DNA of 64,000 bases from contig JAGRGY010000016.1 of NCBI GenBank assembly GCA_020445255.1, positions 111,074 through 175,073 of the forward strand. The letters are read 5' to 3'. Source of the DNA: Gammaproteobacteria bacterium (GTDB lineage: Bacteria > Pseudomonadota > Gammaproteobacteria > Chromatiales > Chromatiaceae). Position numbers and translations under genes: made by a program. Below, piece after piece: positions 26,627-37,116 of this stretch. Position 1 is the first letter of the stretch. Each line of letters starts with the position of its first letter. The notes beneath the pieces are model-generated. The model did no database searches, had not been told where the DNA came from, and was given only the letters and a program-made list of their open reading frames with translations.

Positions 26627-27023
26627 ATCCGCGCTTGCATTGGTTGTCGCGCTGCCCGGTGCGGCACTCCTGCTCGTCGCGTGGCTTGCCGGTATCGGAC
26701 TGAATCGCCGGCTGCGCGCCGCCAATCAGCGGATCGAACAGCTTCAGGGCGAACTCGATCTGCTACGGCAGAGCATCAGCGGCCTGACGGCGGGCGCCGT
26801 GGGCGTCGACCGTCGTGTGCAGCAGCTCGAAGCCCGCGAACGGGAACTGGCGGAGCGCCAGGAGAGTTACGAGATTCAACACGTTGACGAGCGTCCCTAT
26901 GGCCATGCGATCCGCCTGGTCCAGCAGGGCGCCGGCGCGCACCGCCTGGTCAGCGAACTCGCGCTGAGCGAGAGCGAGGCCGAACTCATCGTGCGCCTGC
27001 ACGGGCAGCGCGACTCCGCCTGA
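26619..27023 (+). CDS. DUF2802 membrane-anchored coiled-coil protein
   Basis: 134 residues. One N-terminal transmembrane helix (LALVVALPGAALLLVAWLAG), then a coiled coil (RLRAANQRIEQLQGELDLLRQ through ARERELAERQ), then a conserved C-terminal domain with YGHAIRLVQQGAGAHRLVSELALSESEAELI, the DUF2802 signature. Such genes regularly end the cheW-containing cluster in gammaproteobacteria; function unknown. ATG at 26619 is chosen since it begins the hydrophobic helix and overlaps the preceding small gene. Confidence 0.85.
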   Translation: MSESALALVVALPGAALLLVAWLAGIGLNRRLRAANQRIEQLQGELDLLRQSISGLTAGAVGVDRRVQQLEARERELAERQESYEIQHVDERPYGHAIRLVQQGAGAHRLVSELALSESEAELIVRLHGQRDSA

Positions 27024-27045
27024 ACCTTCGGCTGCGCCGAGGTTC
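27022..27045 (+). terminator. Hairpin at the end of the chemotaxis operon
   Basis: GAACC-T-TCGGC, loop TGC, GCCGA-GGTTC: a ten-pair stem with one bulge that overlaps the DUF2802 stop codon. No T-tract follows, so termination efficiency is uncertain, but the location fits. Confidence 0.5.
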
Positions 27046-27144
27046 CAATTCCTGTCACTCAGCTGGCCCTGGCGGCGTTTGGCGCCGTGGGCGGATTCGT
27101 GTTACCAATAATCCCCCGTTTGGCCTCGAAGCAAGGAAATTGCA

Positions 27145-27930
27145 ATGTCCGGTCAATTCCCATTGGTGTCGTTGACGCTTGCCGCCATCGTCGCGGCAGG
27201 TGTCGCCCATGCCGGTTTCGACGACCTGCTGAAGTCGGCCGGGGGCCTGCTCGACAAGGCGCCCGCCGCGCTGGGAGGCGCCGCCGGGTCGTTGAGCGAC
27301 TCGCAGATCAATGCCGGCCTCAAGGAGGCGTTGAGCGTCGGCGCCGAGCGCGCCGTCGCGCTGTTGGGGCGCAGCGGTGGATTCCTCAACGACGGCAGTG
27401 TGCGCATTCCGCTGCCCGGAGTCCTCGGTACAGCGGCCAAGGGCCTGCGTGCGGTGGGCCAGGGCAGCTATGTCGACGAGTTCGAGACCACGGTCAACCG
27501 TGCCGCCGAGCAGGCGATCCCAAAGACGCTCGGCATCGTCAAACAGACGGTGCGCGATATGAGCCTCGAGGATGTGCGCGGCATCCTCAGCGGCGGTGAT
27601 GACGCCGCGACCCGCTTCCTGCGCGAACGCGCCGGCGGCTCGTTGCACGACGCCATCCTGCCGATCGTTGCCGAGGCAACCGACAAGGCGGGCGCCACTT
27701 CGGCTTACAAGGCGCTGAAGACGCGCGCCGACAAGTCGCTCGGTGGGCTCGGCGGTGGACTGGGTGGTCTCGGTGGGCTGGTCGACACGAATTCGCTCGA
27801 TCTCGACAGCTACGTGACCGGCAAGACGCTGGACGGGCTGTTCCTCAAGCTCGCCGCGGAGGAGAAGGCGATCCGTGAGAATCCGGTCGCCCGCACGACC
27901 GATCTCCTGAAATCCGTATTTGGTAGATAA
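27145..27930 (+). CDS. DUF4197 domain exported protein
   Basis: 261 residues. Signal peptide (LVSLTLAAIVAAGVAHA) then a helical DUF4197 domain: ALSVGAERAVALLGRSGGFL, RIPLPGVLGTAAKGLRAVGQG, VNRAAEQAIP, MSLEDVRGILSGGDDAATRFLRE. A Gly-rich insert (about 195-212) lies near the end. Function is unknown; probably periplasmic. AAGGAAAT precedes ATG. It appears to stand alone downstream of the chemotaxis cluster. Confidence 0.88.
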   Translation: MSGQFPLVSLTLAAIVAAGVAHAGFDDLLKSAGGLLDKAPAALGGAAGSLSDSQINAGLKEALSVGAERAVALLGRSGGFLNDGSVRIPLPGVLGTAAKGLRAVGQGSYVDEFETTVNRAAEQAIPKTLGIVKQTVRDMSLEDVRGILSGGDDAATRFLRERAGGSLHDAILPIVAEATDKAGATSAYKALKTRADKSLGGLGGGLGGLGGLVDTNSLDLDSYVTGKTLDGLFLKLAAEEKAIRENPVARTTDLLKSVFGR

Positions 27931-27978
27931 AAGAACAGGATCACAACTTTTCTTGAATTGTCGTATCAAGGAATCTGC

Positions 27979-28803
27979 ATGGAAAATGTTGAACAGATAA
28001 CGGAACAGCTGCAGCAACTGGTCGCGGTTTATGGGCTGAAGGTGCTCGCCGCGCTGGCGATCCTGGTGGTCGGGCGGATCGTGGCGGGCTGGTTGCGCCG
28101 CTTGATAGGCAAGTTGCTCGGCAAGGGCCGCAGCGACCCGATGATCATCAGCTTCGTGTCCAGCATCAGCTATGTTGCGGCGATGGTGTTCGTCGTCCTG
28201 GCGGCGCTCGGCCAGCTGGGCATACAGACCACGAGCTTCATCGCCGTGCTCGGTGCCGCGGGTCTCGCGATCGGTCTGGCACTGCAGGGGTCGCTGTCGA
28301 ATTTCGCAGCGGGATTCCTATTGATCATGTTCCGCCCGTTCAAGGTCGGGGATTTCATCGAGGGTGCCGGCGTGTCCGGAAGTGTCGAGTCGATCCAGAT
28401 TTTCACGACCACGCTTCGCACGCCCGATAACAAGACGGTGATCGTGCCGAACTCGAAGCTGCTGGATGACAACATCACCAACTACTCGACGCAGGAGACG
28501 CGCCGCGTCGACCTGACCATCGGTGTCTCCTACGATGCCGATCTTGGCGACGCCAAGCGCATACTCAGTGACATAGCGACCGCCGACGGACGTGTGCGTG
28601 CCGATCCACCGCCCATGGTTGCGGTCTCGGAACTCGCTGACAACAGCGTAAACCTGGTACTACGGATGTGGACGGCGACCAGCGATTACTGGCCCGTCCG
28701 TTTCGATACCGTCGAGACCGTGAAGCAGCGATTCGACGAGGCCGGTATCGGCATCCCTTACCCCCAGCGCGACGTGCATCTGTACGAACACAAGGTGGCA
28801 TGA
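27979..28803 (+). CDS. mscS: Small-conductance mechanosensitive channel MscS
   Basis: About 274 residues, standard MscS size. Three helices; the pore-lining TM3 is FIAVLGAAGLAIGLALQGSLSNFAAGFLLI, with the Gly/Ala packing pattern. The cytoplasmic beta domain has FRPFKVGDFIE, TPDNKTVIVPNSKLL and the C-terminal PYPQRDVHL. It releases solutes on hypo-osmotic shock. ATG at 27979 has AAGGA six bases upstream; an upstream TTG at 27958 is less likely. Confidence 0.93.
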   Translation: MENVEQITEQLQQLVAVYGLKVLAALAILVVGRIVAGWLRRLIGKLLGKGRSDPMIISFVSSISYVAAMVFVVLAALGQLGIQTTSFIAVLGAAGLAIGLALQGSLSNFAAGFLLIMFRPFKVGDFIEGAGVSGSVESIQIFTTTLRTPDNKTVIVPNSKLLDDNITNYSTQETRRVDLTIGVSYDADLGDAKRILSDIATADGRVRADPPPMVAVSELADNSVNLVLRMWTATSDYWPVRFDTVETVKQRFDEAGIGIPYPQRDVHLYEHKVA

Positions 28804-28872
28804 GGCCTTGGGTCTCGTGTCGCCAGGTCGGCATTGCAGGCGCCAGCATGGCATGAACGCAGAGGTTGAATC

Positions 28873-30987
28873 ATGGGATCGCTGATCAAATGGCTGTTTG
28901 GCCTGATTCTTCTGGTCGTCGTTGTGATCGTTGCCGCGGTGGTGATCCTGCCGATGGTGATCGATCCGAACGACTACAAGCCCCAGATCGTTGCCACTGC
29001 CAAGGAAAAGCTCGGCCGCGATGTCGCGATCGAGCAGGACCTCGGCCTGTCGGTTTTCCCCTGGCTCGGCATCGAGACCGGCGGCGTACGCATCGGCAAT
29101 GCCGATGGATTCAAGGCCGCGTCGTTCGCCGAGATTGAAAAGTTGGGGCTCAAGGTCAAGCTGCTGCCGCTGCTGAGTCGCAAGATCGAGGTCGACACAC
29201 TCGTGCTGAAGGGACTGAGGTTAAACCTCGAAAAGGACGCGAAGGGTCGAACCAACTGGGACGACCTCGCCGGCGCCGGTGGCAAGGACACTGGGGAGAC
29301 AAAGGCGACCGAAGCCGGCGGTGAGGCAGGTGCGCCGCTGGCGCTCAGCGTGCAGGGTATCCAGATAGACGATGCCAATGTCACCTGGGATGACCGCCAG
29401 GCCGGCCAGCACTATGAGCTTGACGGTGTGCGGCTGGTCACGGGAGCCTTGTCGCCCGGCGCTACCGTGCCGGTCGACGGCAGCGTGACCTTTACCAGCA
29501 AGGCGCCGGCGATGACGCTGAAGGCGGCGCTCGTCGCCAAGGTGACCAGCGACAGCGACCTGGCGGTGTTCGATGTGTCGGGCCTCAAGCTGGAACTCGA
29601 CGCATCGGGTGAGGGACTGCCATCAGGCGGAGCGAAGCTCGCTCTGAACACGAATCTGCACGCCGACACGCGTGCCGATACGGTCAAGCTGAGCGATCTC
29701 GAGATCAGCGGTCCGGCGATGAATGCGAAAGGTGAGCTCACCGTCAGCAAGCTGCAGACCAATCCGGCCGCCAACGGCAAACTGAACATCGCCGAGACCA
29801 ACCTGAAGACCCTGGCGTCGATGTTCGCCAGTCCGATCGAGACGACCGATCCGGCAGTGCTGTCGCGGGCCAGCGGCAGCGTCGGACTCAGCTATGCCGA
29901 CGGCGTGCTGAAGCTCGACCCGCTGTCGATCAAGCTCGATGATTCGACGATGGATGGTTTCGTGCATGTACTCAATCCGACGGGCCCCGTGGTGCGTGCG
30001 GATCTCAAGCTCGACGCGATCGATGTCGATCGCTACATGCCGCCGGCCGGCGGCGCGGAGGGCAGTGCCGGAACAACCAAGGGAGCCGCCGCCCGGCCAT
30101 CGGCGGACGATCCGTTCGCGGCGCTGCGTACGCTCGACTTCGTCGGCAATTTCACGATCGGCAAGCTCAAGGTCAGCAATGTGCGCATGAGCAACGTGAC
30201 GACGAAGATCGTGTCGAAAAAGGGCGTGTTGAAGGTCGACCCGATGGCGGCCAACCTGTATGAAGGGAAGTTCGACGGCAGCGCGACGCTCGATGCCACC
30301 GGCGCGAAGCCGGCGATCGCCGCGCGCAACAGCCTGACCGGAATCCAGGTCGGCCAGTTGTTGACGGACGTCGCCGGTGAGGATCGCCTGGTCGGCCGTG
30401 GCGAACTGCACATGGATATCCGCGCGCGCGGACTGGCTGAGCAGGACCTGCGGCGCACGCTGAACGGTACCTCGCGCTTCGCGTTTCGTGACGGTGCGCT
30501 CAAGGGTGTCAACATTGCACAGGTTATCCGCGAGGGCAGCGGCGCGCTGGGCCTCGGCGGCGACAAGTTCGAGACGGGTACGCCCGGCCAGACGGATTTC
30601 ACCGAGCTGAGCGGTTCAGCGACGATTACCGACGGTATCGTCAGGAACAAGGACCTGTCGGCCAAGTCGCCTTTGCTGCGCGTCGATGGCGAGGGCCAGG
30701 TCGATCTGCCGAACGACACGATCGACTACCGCATCGTCACCGAGCTGGTCGGTTCGCTGGCGGGGCAGGGCGGCAAAGCGCGCAGTGAGTTGTCGGGGTT
30801 GCCGATACCGGTGCGCATCACCGGTCCGCTGACCAACCCGAAATACGCGCCTGACCTCGAAGCCGCGTTGAACGCCAAGGCCAAGGCCCAGATCGAGGCC
30901 AAGAAGGAAGAGATCAAGCAGAAGGTCGAGGACAAGGTCAAGGACCAGGTCGGTGACGCGTTGAAGGGTTTCAAGCTGTTCAAATAG
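28873..30987 (+). CDS. AsmA family protein
   Basis: 704 residues. One N-terminal helix (LIKWLFGLILLVVVVIVAAVVIL) followed by the AsmA N-terminal domain (IDPNDYKPQIVATAKEKLGRDVAIEQDLGLSVFPWLGIETGGVRIGN) and a long periplasmic beta-rich region. The C-terminal AsmA_2 domain includes LVGRGELHMDIRARG, SRFAFRDGALKGVNIAQVIR and ITGPLTNPKYAPDL, ending in a Lys/Glu coiled tail. AsmA-like proteins are thought to bridge the envelope and affect outer-membrane lipid transport. It lies 69 bp after mscS, possibly co-transcribed. Confidence 0.92.
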   Translation: MGSLIKWLFGLILLVVVVIVAAVVILPMVIDPNDYKPQIVATAKEKLGRDVAIEQDLGLSVFPWLGIETGGVRIGNADGFKAASFAEIEKLGLKVKLLPLLSRKIEVDTLVLKGLRLNLEKDAKGRTNWDDLAGAGGKDTGETKATEAGGEAGAPLALSVQGIQIDDANVTWDDRQAGQHYELDGVRLVTGALSPGATVPVDGSVTFTSKAPAMTLKAALVAKVTSDSDLAVFDVSGLKLELDASGEGLPSGGAKLALNTNLHADTRADTVKLSDLEISGPAMNAKGELTVSKLQTNPAANGKLNIAETNLKTLASMFASPIETTDPAVLSRASGSVGLSYADGVLKLDPLSIKLDDSTMDGFVHVLNPTGPVVRADLKLDAIDVDRYMPPAGGAEGSAGTTKGAAARPSADDPFAALRTLDFVGNFTIGKLKVSNVRMSNVTTKIVSKKGVLKVDPMAANLYEGKFDGSATLDATGAKPAIAARNSLTGIQVGQLLTDVAGEDRLVGRGELHMDIRARGLAEQDLRRTLNGTSRFAFRDGALKGVNIAQVIREGSGALGLGGDKFETGTPGQTDFTELSGSATITDGIVRNKDLSAKSPLLRVDGEGQVDLPNDTIDYRIVTELVGSLAGQGGKARSELSGLPIPVRITGPLTNPKYAPDLEAALNAKAKAQIEAKKEEIKQKVEDKVKDQVGDALKGFKLFK

Positions 30988-31043
30988 CGCGCCGATTCGG
31001 CTACCGCTGTCAGAACCAACAGGATGCGGTGCCGGTCACCCGG

Positions 31044-31898
31044 TCATTTTTCGGCGCTTACGTAGCAGATCCAACCCGCATCCGCATCGGCGCGGGTCGC
31101 CGGATTGAAATCGCCGTCCGGTTCACCGTGCTTGTCCCAGCCCTGCCAATACACGGTCACCCGGCGGAATCCGGCCTCCGTGAGCAGATCGCGCACCTCG
31201 GGCAGTGTCCACAGCCGCCATTCGTAGGTGAATGCCTTGCGCAGCTCCGATCCGTCGGGAAAGCCGAAGTGGATGTAACACACCACGTGATGGTCGATCG
31301 GGTTGAACGACGCCTGTTCCCAAACGTACGTGAACCCGTCACCTCCGTCGTCGATCTGTCGCGGCTCCTCGATCTCGCGGAAGCTGTCATAGCCGCCGTA
31401 GGCGTCGAGAAAGAACACTCCCTCGTCACCAAGCGCCTCATGCACGCTGCGAAAATATTTCAGCAGCAACGGGCGTTGTTCCAGTAGCCAATAGCTGAAA
31501 TTCATCGCGAGAATGATGTCGGGCGCCTCGGTGCGCACCTCGAGTACGTCGTGCTGCAGCAGCGTGATGCGCTCGCGCTGCTTCTTGCCGAGCCGCGCAA
31601 CGTTGTTGTCTCTGCCCCATGCGAGCACCTCGCCGTCGAGGTCTACACCCACCGCGCGTCGCTTGCCGCCACGCCGTACCCATTCGCAGCACACGTTGGC
31701 CGTGCCGCAAAAATCCTCGCGCAGCAGGCGTGCCTTGCGCCCACGGATGCGCTTGTATGCGGCGTCGACGAAGTCGATCTCGGCTTCGGCGCATTGGACA
31801 GACAGTTCGTAGAGCTCGTGGCGGTCGGCGGTGGCGGCGAGGGAGGTCTTTTTGTGACGCTTGTGTTGCTTGCTCATCGGGCCTGGCGAAACCTTCAT
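31044..31898 (-). CDS. Class I SAM-dependent methyltransferase
   Basis: 284 residues. A basic N-terminus (SKQHKRHKK) precedes ELYELSVQCAEAEIDFVDAAYK, the motif I region LLREDFCGTANVCCEWVRRG with VGVDLDGEVLAWG, and ILAMNFSYWLLEQRPLLLKYF. Unusually, the glycine-rich loop reads DFCGTANVCC, with two Cys. Substrate unknown. Start either at 31898 or at the internal Met at 31877; neither has a clear ribosome-binding site. It converges on the AsmA gene and diverges from ybaK. Confidence 0.8.
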   Translation of the reverse strand: MKVSPGPMSKQHKRHKKTSLAATADRHELYELSVQCAEAEIDFVDAAYKRIRGRKARLLREDFCGTANVCCEWVRRGGKRRAVGVDLDGEVLAWGRDNNVARLGKKQRERITLLQHDVLEVRTEAPDIILAMNFSYWLLEQRPLLLKYFRSVHEALGDEGVFFLDAYGGYDSFREIEEPRQIDDGGDGFTYVWEQASFNPIDHHVVCYIHFGFPDGSELRKAFTYEWRLWTLPEVRDLLTEAGFRRVTVYWQGWDKHGEPDGDFNPATRADADAGWICYVSAEK

Positions 31899-32046
31899 TG
31901 CAGGGATGACTGACTATACTTGAATCTGGCACCGATTCCTCGTCGCCGCATGCTCGGCGCGACAGGGCCTGGTCTCCCTGATTCCGGACCGGTGCCGGGC
32001 GCGGGACGAGATCCCGGGGAGAATGCTACTGGTGGAGGAAACCGAA

Positions 32047-32517
32047 ATGGGCGTCGCGACGACACTCGAAGAGTATCTCGTCAGCCGTGCGATCGCGTTT
32101 GACGTGATCGAGCACCCACATACCAACTCAGCGATGCGTGCGGCCGAGGCGGCGCACGTCCCGGGCGACCAGGTGGCCAAGCCGGTCCTGCTCGGTGATG
32201 AGCACAGCTACCTGCTGGCCGTGATACCCGCAACGCATCGGCTCGAACTCGACCGTTTGAACCAGATGCTCGCTCGCAGCCTGGAGATGCTGCCCGAGGA
32301 GGAGGTCGAGGCGACCTTTTCGGATTGCGAGCGCGGGGCCATACCGGCGATCGGCGACGCCTACGGTGTCGACGTTGTCATCGATCCCATCCTCGCGCAC
32401 CAGGACGACGTGTACTTCGAGTCCGGTGACCACGAACATCTGATCCACATGCGTGGCGACGTCTTCCGTGGCCTGATGGAACACGTGCCGCGGGCCCCGG
32501 TCAGCCACCACCTGTGA
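32047..32517 (+). CDS. YbaK/ProX-type aminoacyl-tRNA deacylase
   Basis: About 156 residues with the YbaK/aaRS-associated editing fold: VIEHPHTNSAMRAAEAAHVPGDQVAKPVLLGD, where the Lys (AKPV) is the conserved catalytic-pocket residue, and PAIGDAYGVDVVIDPILAHQDDVYFESGDHEHLIHM. Proteins of this family hydrolyse misacylated tRNA such as Cys- or Ala-tRNAPro. ATG at 32047 is chosen since GGAGGAAA lies about six bases upstream; the frame is open to 32023. Gene is 96 bp before tRNA-Ser. Confidence 0.88.
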   Translation: MGVATTLEEYLVSRAIAFDVIEHPHTNSAMRAAEAAHVPGDQVAKPVLLGDEHSYLLAVIPATHRLELDRLNQMLARSLEMLPEEEVEATFSDCERGAIPAIGDAYGVDVVIDPILAHQDDVYFESGDHEHLIHMRGDVFRGLMEHVPRAPVSHHL

Positions 32518-32613
32518 TCCGTCGCGTGGCGCTGTTGCGCCACGTTTGCGCCTGGTTTACGCTTGCGCGCTTCGTCTTCGCAGCGCCACGCCAGCGCGCT
32601 TCGGAAACGTCCC

Positions 32614-32882
<269 letters not shown>

Positions 32883-33628
32883 CCAACCTGGGGAACAGCA
32901 TCATCAAATAAACAATTTTTCGCCAGGAAGGGCGGCCGCTCTTCAATTTGTCCCACACGTTCCTCCAAAGCCCGCTCTTTCTGCCCCCCGAAGTCGCCGT
33001 ACCTTGAACCACGGGTTCATCGTATCGCCGGGTCACGTGTGCAGGTGGTCAATCAGCCGGTCTCAGCTTGGGCCTTTGGCATCGGCCCATCCTTTGATAA
33101 CGGCGTTCAAGCTGTTCCCTGCCAGCATTCGTTGTCGCTGCGCCCAATTGCCGCCACGGCGGCGTCAGTATGCTGAGAAAGCGCAACTTGTGACTGAGTC
33201 GAGTCAGCGTTTGGCAATCGATAAGCGGAGCTGCGAATGAACGGAGCAGATGAGAAATACGGCTCAGTTGGTCCGGCTTCTTGCGCTCAGTGGCTTTGCC
33301 GGAGGGCCCCGTTGAGCAGGGGGCAGGTCAGCTCGCAGGAGCGGCGGGCTTTCTGATCTAATGCGGTTCCATCGCCATCGCCACCTATCGGTCGGTCTGG
33401 CATCGGATCACTTCCCGGTCGTCGGTGACATAGTCATCTGACGATGCGACTGCATCCGAGCGGCGCTTGAACGGCATGTTCGGGCGAAGCGACGCAATCC
33501 CGCGACAATTCGCGTGGTAATTGCGACGACGTGCTGCCAGCGATGTGGTATGAGTTAAACAGGCGGCACGGCATCTTTGCCACGCCGCCAAGAGCCGTTG
33601 CCTCGCTGCGCATGATCCGGGTGTAGAC
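32883..33628. other. Gene-poor region downstream of tRNA-Ser
   Basis: About 750 bp with no supportable gene. It is more AT-rich in places (around 32900-32920) than its surroundings. Short frames such as 33237-33353 (38 residues) show no family resemblance. Around 33420-33565 there is an imperfect palindromic segment ending in GTTAAAC that resembles integron attC-like DNA by eye. The region looks like the scar of past insertion at the tRNA. Confidence 0.5.
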
Positions 33629-34264
33629 GTGAATTCCTTCGATCTCTTTTCGATCCTGACCTCGGCCGTGCTGATGGTCGGATACTATGTGTTCCTGTTG
33701 ATCGAGGTCCGTCGCGATCCGACACGCACGATCATCGGTGTTGCCGCGGCCAGACGTCGCGAGTGGGTGCGCTCGGTCATGACGGACCGGCGCGACATCC
33801 TGGCCGTCCAGACGTTGCGCAACTGGACCATGGCAGCGAGCTTTCTCGCCACGACCGCGGTGCTGATTGCGACCGGTGCGCTGCATTTTTTGACCACATT
33901 TCCCGATGAGCCGGCGCTGTTGCATGCACTGAACTTCCTCGGTTCGGTGACGCCCGCCTACATCACCGTCAAGCTGTTCGCGATCATTGCCTCGCTGCTC
34001 ATCGCATTCTTCAACTATGCGGTGGCGATTCGCTACTACAACCACGTCAGCATCGAGATCAACGTGCCGCTGAGCAGTGCCGCGCAGGAAGAGACTGCCG
34101 CGGTCCAACGCCTGATGGACCGGGCGGGTCTGCATTTTGCGATCGGTATGCGCTGCTTTTATCTGGCCATCCCGTTGGCGCTGTGGCTGTTCGGCGCCCT
34201 GTGGCTGCTGCTGGGAAGCATCGGCCTGTGTATCTCGCTCTTCATCATGGACCATGTCCGCTGA
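33629..34264 (+). CDS. DUF599 membrane protein
   Basis: 211 residues with four predicted helices: N-terminal FSILTSAVLMVGYYVFLLIEV, then the conserved VMTDRRDILAVQTLRNWTMAASFLATTAVLI, KLFAIIASLLIAFFNYAVAIRYYNH and C-terminal AIPLALWLFGALWLLLGSIGL. The RNW and FNYA patterns identify DUF599. Function unknown. GTG start; no good alternative Met. Located just after the gene-poor region. Confidence 0.82.
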   Translation: MNSFDLFSILTSAVLMVGYYVFLLIEVRRDPTRTIIGVAAARRREWVRSVMTDRRDILAVQTLRNWTMAASFLATTAVLIATGALHFLTTFPDEPALLHALNFLGSVTPAYITVKLFAIIASLLIAFFNYAVAIRYYNHVSIEINVPLSSAAQEETAAVQRLMDRAGLHFAIGMRCFYLAIPLALWLFGALWLLLGSIGLCISLFIMDHVR

Positions 34265-34419
34265 TCGTCGAAGCGGGATCCGCCCTCACGGCCCACGGCG
34301 CAACATTACGAAGCGTTAATCTTTCCGCCACCTGGCGTTTAGCCGTCATCGCGTAGATTCACGTCCAGGGTCGCGGCGCACATCGGGTGTCGCCGGGTCG
34401 CGGCCGTGGAGTGGGGCGG

Positions 34420-35094
34420 ATGGCGCGAAGTCGGCACACAGACAGCGGCAGCTTGGCCGCGGGCGTATTCGCGGTGTCGGTGGCACTGGCATTACTGAGT
34501 ACGCTCGGGTCCGCTTTGCAGGCCTGGGCGCCGACCGGTACCTCGAACGTGGTCCCCGTGGACACCGGCGACGATGCGGCCACGGCCAGGATCGCGGTGT
34601 CGACCGTCAGCGCCGCGCGTGAGCTGCTGCGTGCGGACAGTATCGATGTCGCACACGCGATCGGTTACCTGAAACGCGCCCGGCGTCTTCTCGCGTCACT
34701 CAATCGGGGCGCCAACGCACCTGCGGCGGATGACCGCATCACCTTGTACTCGCTGTTCGACGTACCGGATGCCTCCGACGAACGAACGTTGGCGACAAAA
34801 ACACTGCACGGCCTGGCCGGTGTCATCCGGCGGGGCGAGCACAGCGTCGTAATTGATGCCCTGCGGCGTTCGGGACTGCCGTTCGTCTATCACTATCTCG
34901 ATCTGCCGGTAAGTGAGACGATGCATGAGGTTGACGCGGCGCTGGACGCGCTGCGTGGGAACGATGGTCACCGCGCGCTGTCGATTCTGGACCGGCTCGC
35001 ACAAGATCTGCGCGACCACGTCGTCGCAGTGAACGACGCCGTTGTGCCGTCGCCCGGAAACTTGCAGGGCGTGGGCGATGCGCCAGGCCAATGA
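34420..35094 (+). CDS. Exported protein, divergent YfdX-like
   Basis: About 224 residues. An N-terminal hydrophobic signal/anchor (LAAGVFAVSVALALLSTLGSALQAW), then a helical region ATARIAVSTVSAARELLRADS with YLKRARRLLASL, and a C-terminal part ALRRSGLPFVYHYLDLPVSETMHEVDAALDAL that aligns by eye with the corresponding helices of the clear YfdX at 46121. I infer a remote YfdX-type fold; no other family is recognised. ATG at 34420 has GGAG eight bases upstream; GTG at 34387 is in frame. It lies 16 bp ahead of moxR and probably heads that operon. Confidence 0.6.
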   Translation: MARSRHTDSGSLAAGVFAVSVALALLSTLGSALQAWAPTGTSNVVPVDTGDDAATARIAVSTVSAARELLRADSIDVAHAIGYLKRARRLLASLNRGANAPAADDRITLYSLFDVPDASDERTLATKTLHGLAGVIRRGEHSVVIDALRRSGLPFVYHYLDLPVSETMHEVDAALDALRGNDGHRALSILDRLAQDLRDHVVAVNDAVVPSPGNLQGVGDAPGQ

Positions 35095-35110
35095 TTCAAG
35101 GAGTACGCAC

Positions 35111-36112
<1,002 letters not shown>

Positions 36113-36114
36113 AC

Positions 36115-37116
36115 ATGGCGTCGCCGGGTCAATCACCGTTGAGCCATTCACCGCTGTTCGGGGCGCGCGGCGACGATGTCGAGCACGACCGCTCTCTGAC
36201 CGTCAGCGCGCGCGATCTGATTGACATGGCGGCCGCCGCCGGCGTGCTGCAGCCCTTGCAGACGCTGACCGCGCGTGCGCGCCGCGCCGGCGGTCACCTG
36301 TCGCATGTGCGCGGCCGCGGCATGGACTACGAGGAGTCGCGCGCGTACCAGGCCGGTGACGACATACGCGCGATGGACTGGCGCGTGACCGCACGTGCCG
36401 GCGAACCGCACACCAAGATGTTCCGCGAGGAGCGCGAACGCCCGGTCGTCATCGCACTGGATGCAGGGCCCGGCATGTTCTTCGCCAGCCGCGGCGCGCT
36501 CAAGTCTGTTCAGGCGGCGCGCGTCGCGGCGATGTTGGGCTGGGCCGCCGTGTCGCAGGGCGACCGCATTGGCGCACTGTTGTTCAATCACGGCCATCAC
36601 GAGGTCCAGCCGCGTGGCGGGCGCAGCGGTATCCTGCGCGTGATCCGCGAGCTGGTCGCCCATGCCGATCCCAAGGCCGCTCTGGCGACGCCGGCATCGG
36701 CCGGCGGATTCAATCGTGCACTGTTGCGACTGCGTCGGCTGGTGCGGCCCGGCAGCCTCGTGATCCTGATCGGCGATTTCTACGGCGTCGATGCCGGCAG
36801 CGTGCAACACCTGGCCTATCTCTGCCGTCACAGCGACGTCGTCGCGGTGCGCGTGCTCGACGAACTCGAGACCGTCGCACCACCGCCCGGGCGCTACGGT
36901 CTGACCGACGGTCGCGACCGCTTCGACGTCGACACCTTGGCGGCAACGGATCGGTCCCGCTATGCGGACGTGCTCGCCACGCACCACGCCGGGGTCGAAC
37001 AGATGTTTCACACCAGCGGCATCGCACTGCTACACCTGCAGACGACCGACAACGTCGGCGAGGCGATCGCGGCACAGCTCAGCGCGGCACCGGCAAGACG
37101 CCGGCGGGTGGCCTGA
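36115..37116 (+). CDS. DUF58 domain protein
   Basis: 333 residues. The conserved DUF58 core is GRGMDYEESRAYQAGDDIRAMDWRVTARAGEPHTKMFREERERPVVIALD, leading into a von Willebrand-like fold (IALDAGPGMFF, LVILIGDFYGVD). Such proteins sit next to MoxR in nearly all moxR operons and are presumed substrates or partners. It starts two bases after moxR and its stop overlaps the next start by one base (TGATG). Confidence 0.92.
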   Translation: MASPGQSPLSHSPLFGARGDDVEHDRSLTVSARDLIDMAAAAGVLQPLQTLTARARRAGGHLSHVRGRGMDYEESRAYQAGDDIRAMDWRVTARAGEPHTKMFREERERPVVIALDAGPGMFFASRGALKSVQAARVAAMLGWAAVSQGDRIGALLFNHGHHEVQPRGGRSGILRVIRELVAHADPKAALATPASAGGFNRALLRLRRLVRPGSLVILIGDFYGVDAGSVQHLAYLCRHSDVVAVRVLDELETVAPPPGRYGLTDGRDRFDVDTLAATDRSRYADVLATHHAGVEQMFHTSGIALLHLQTTDNVGEAIAAQLSAAPARRRRVA

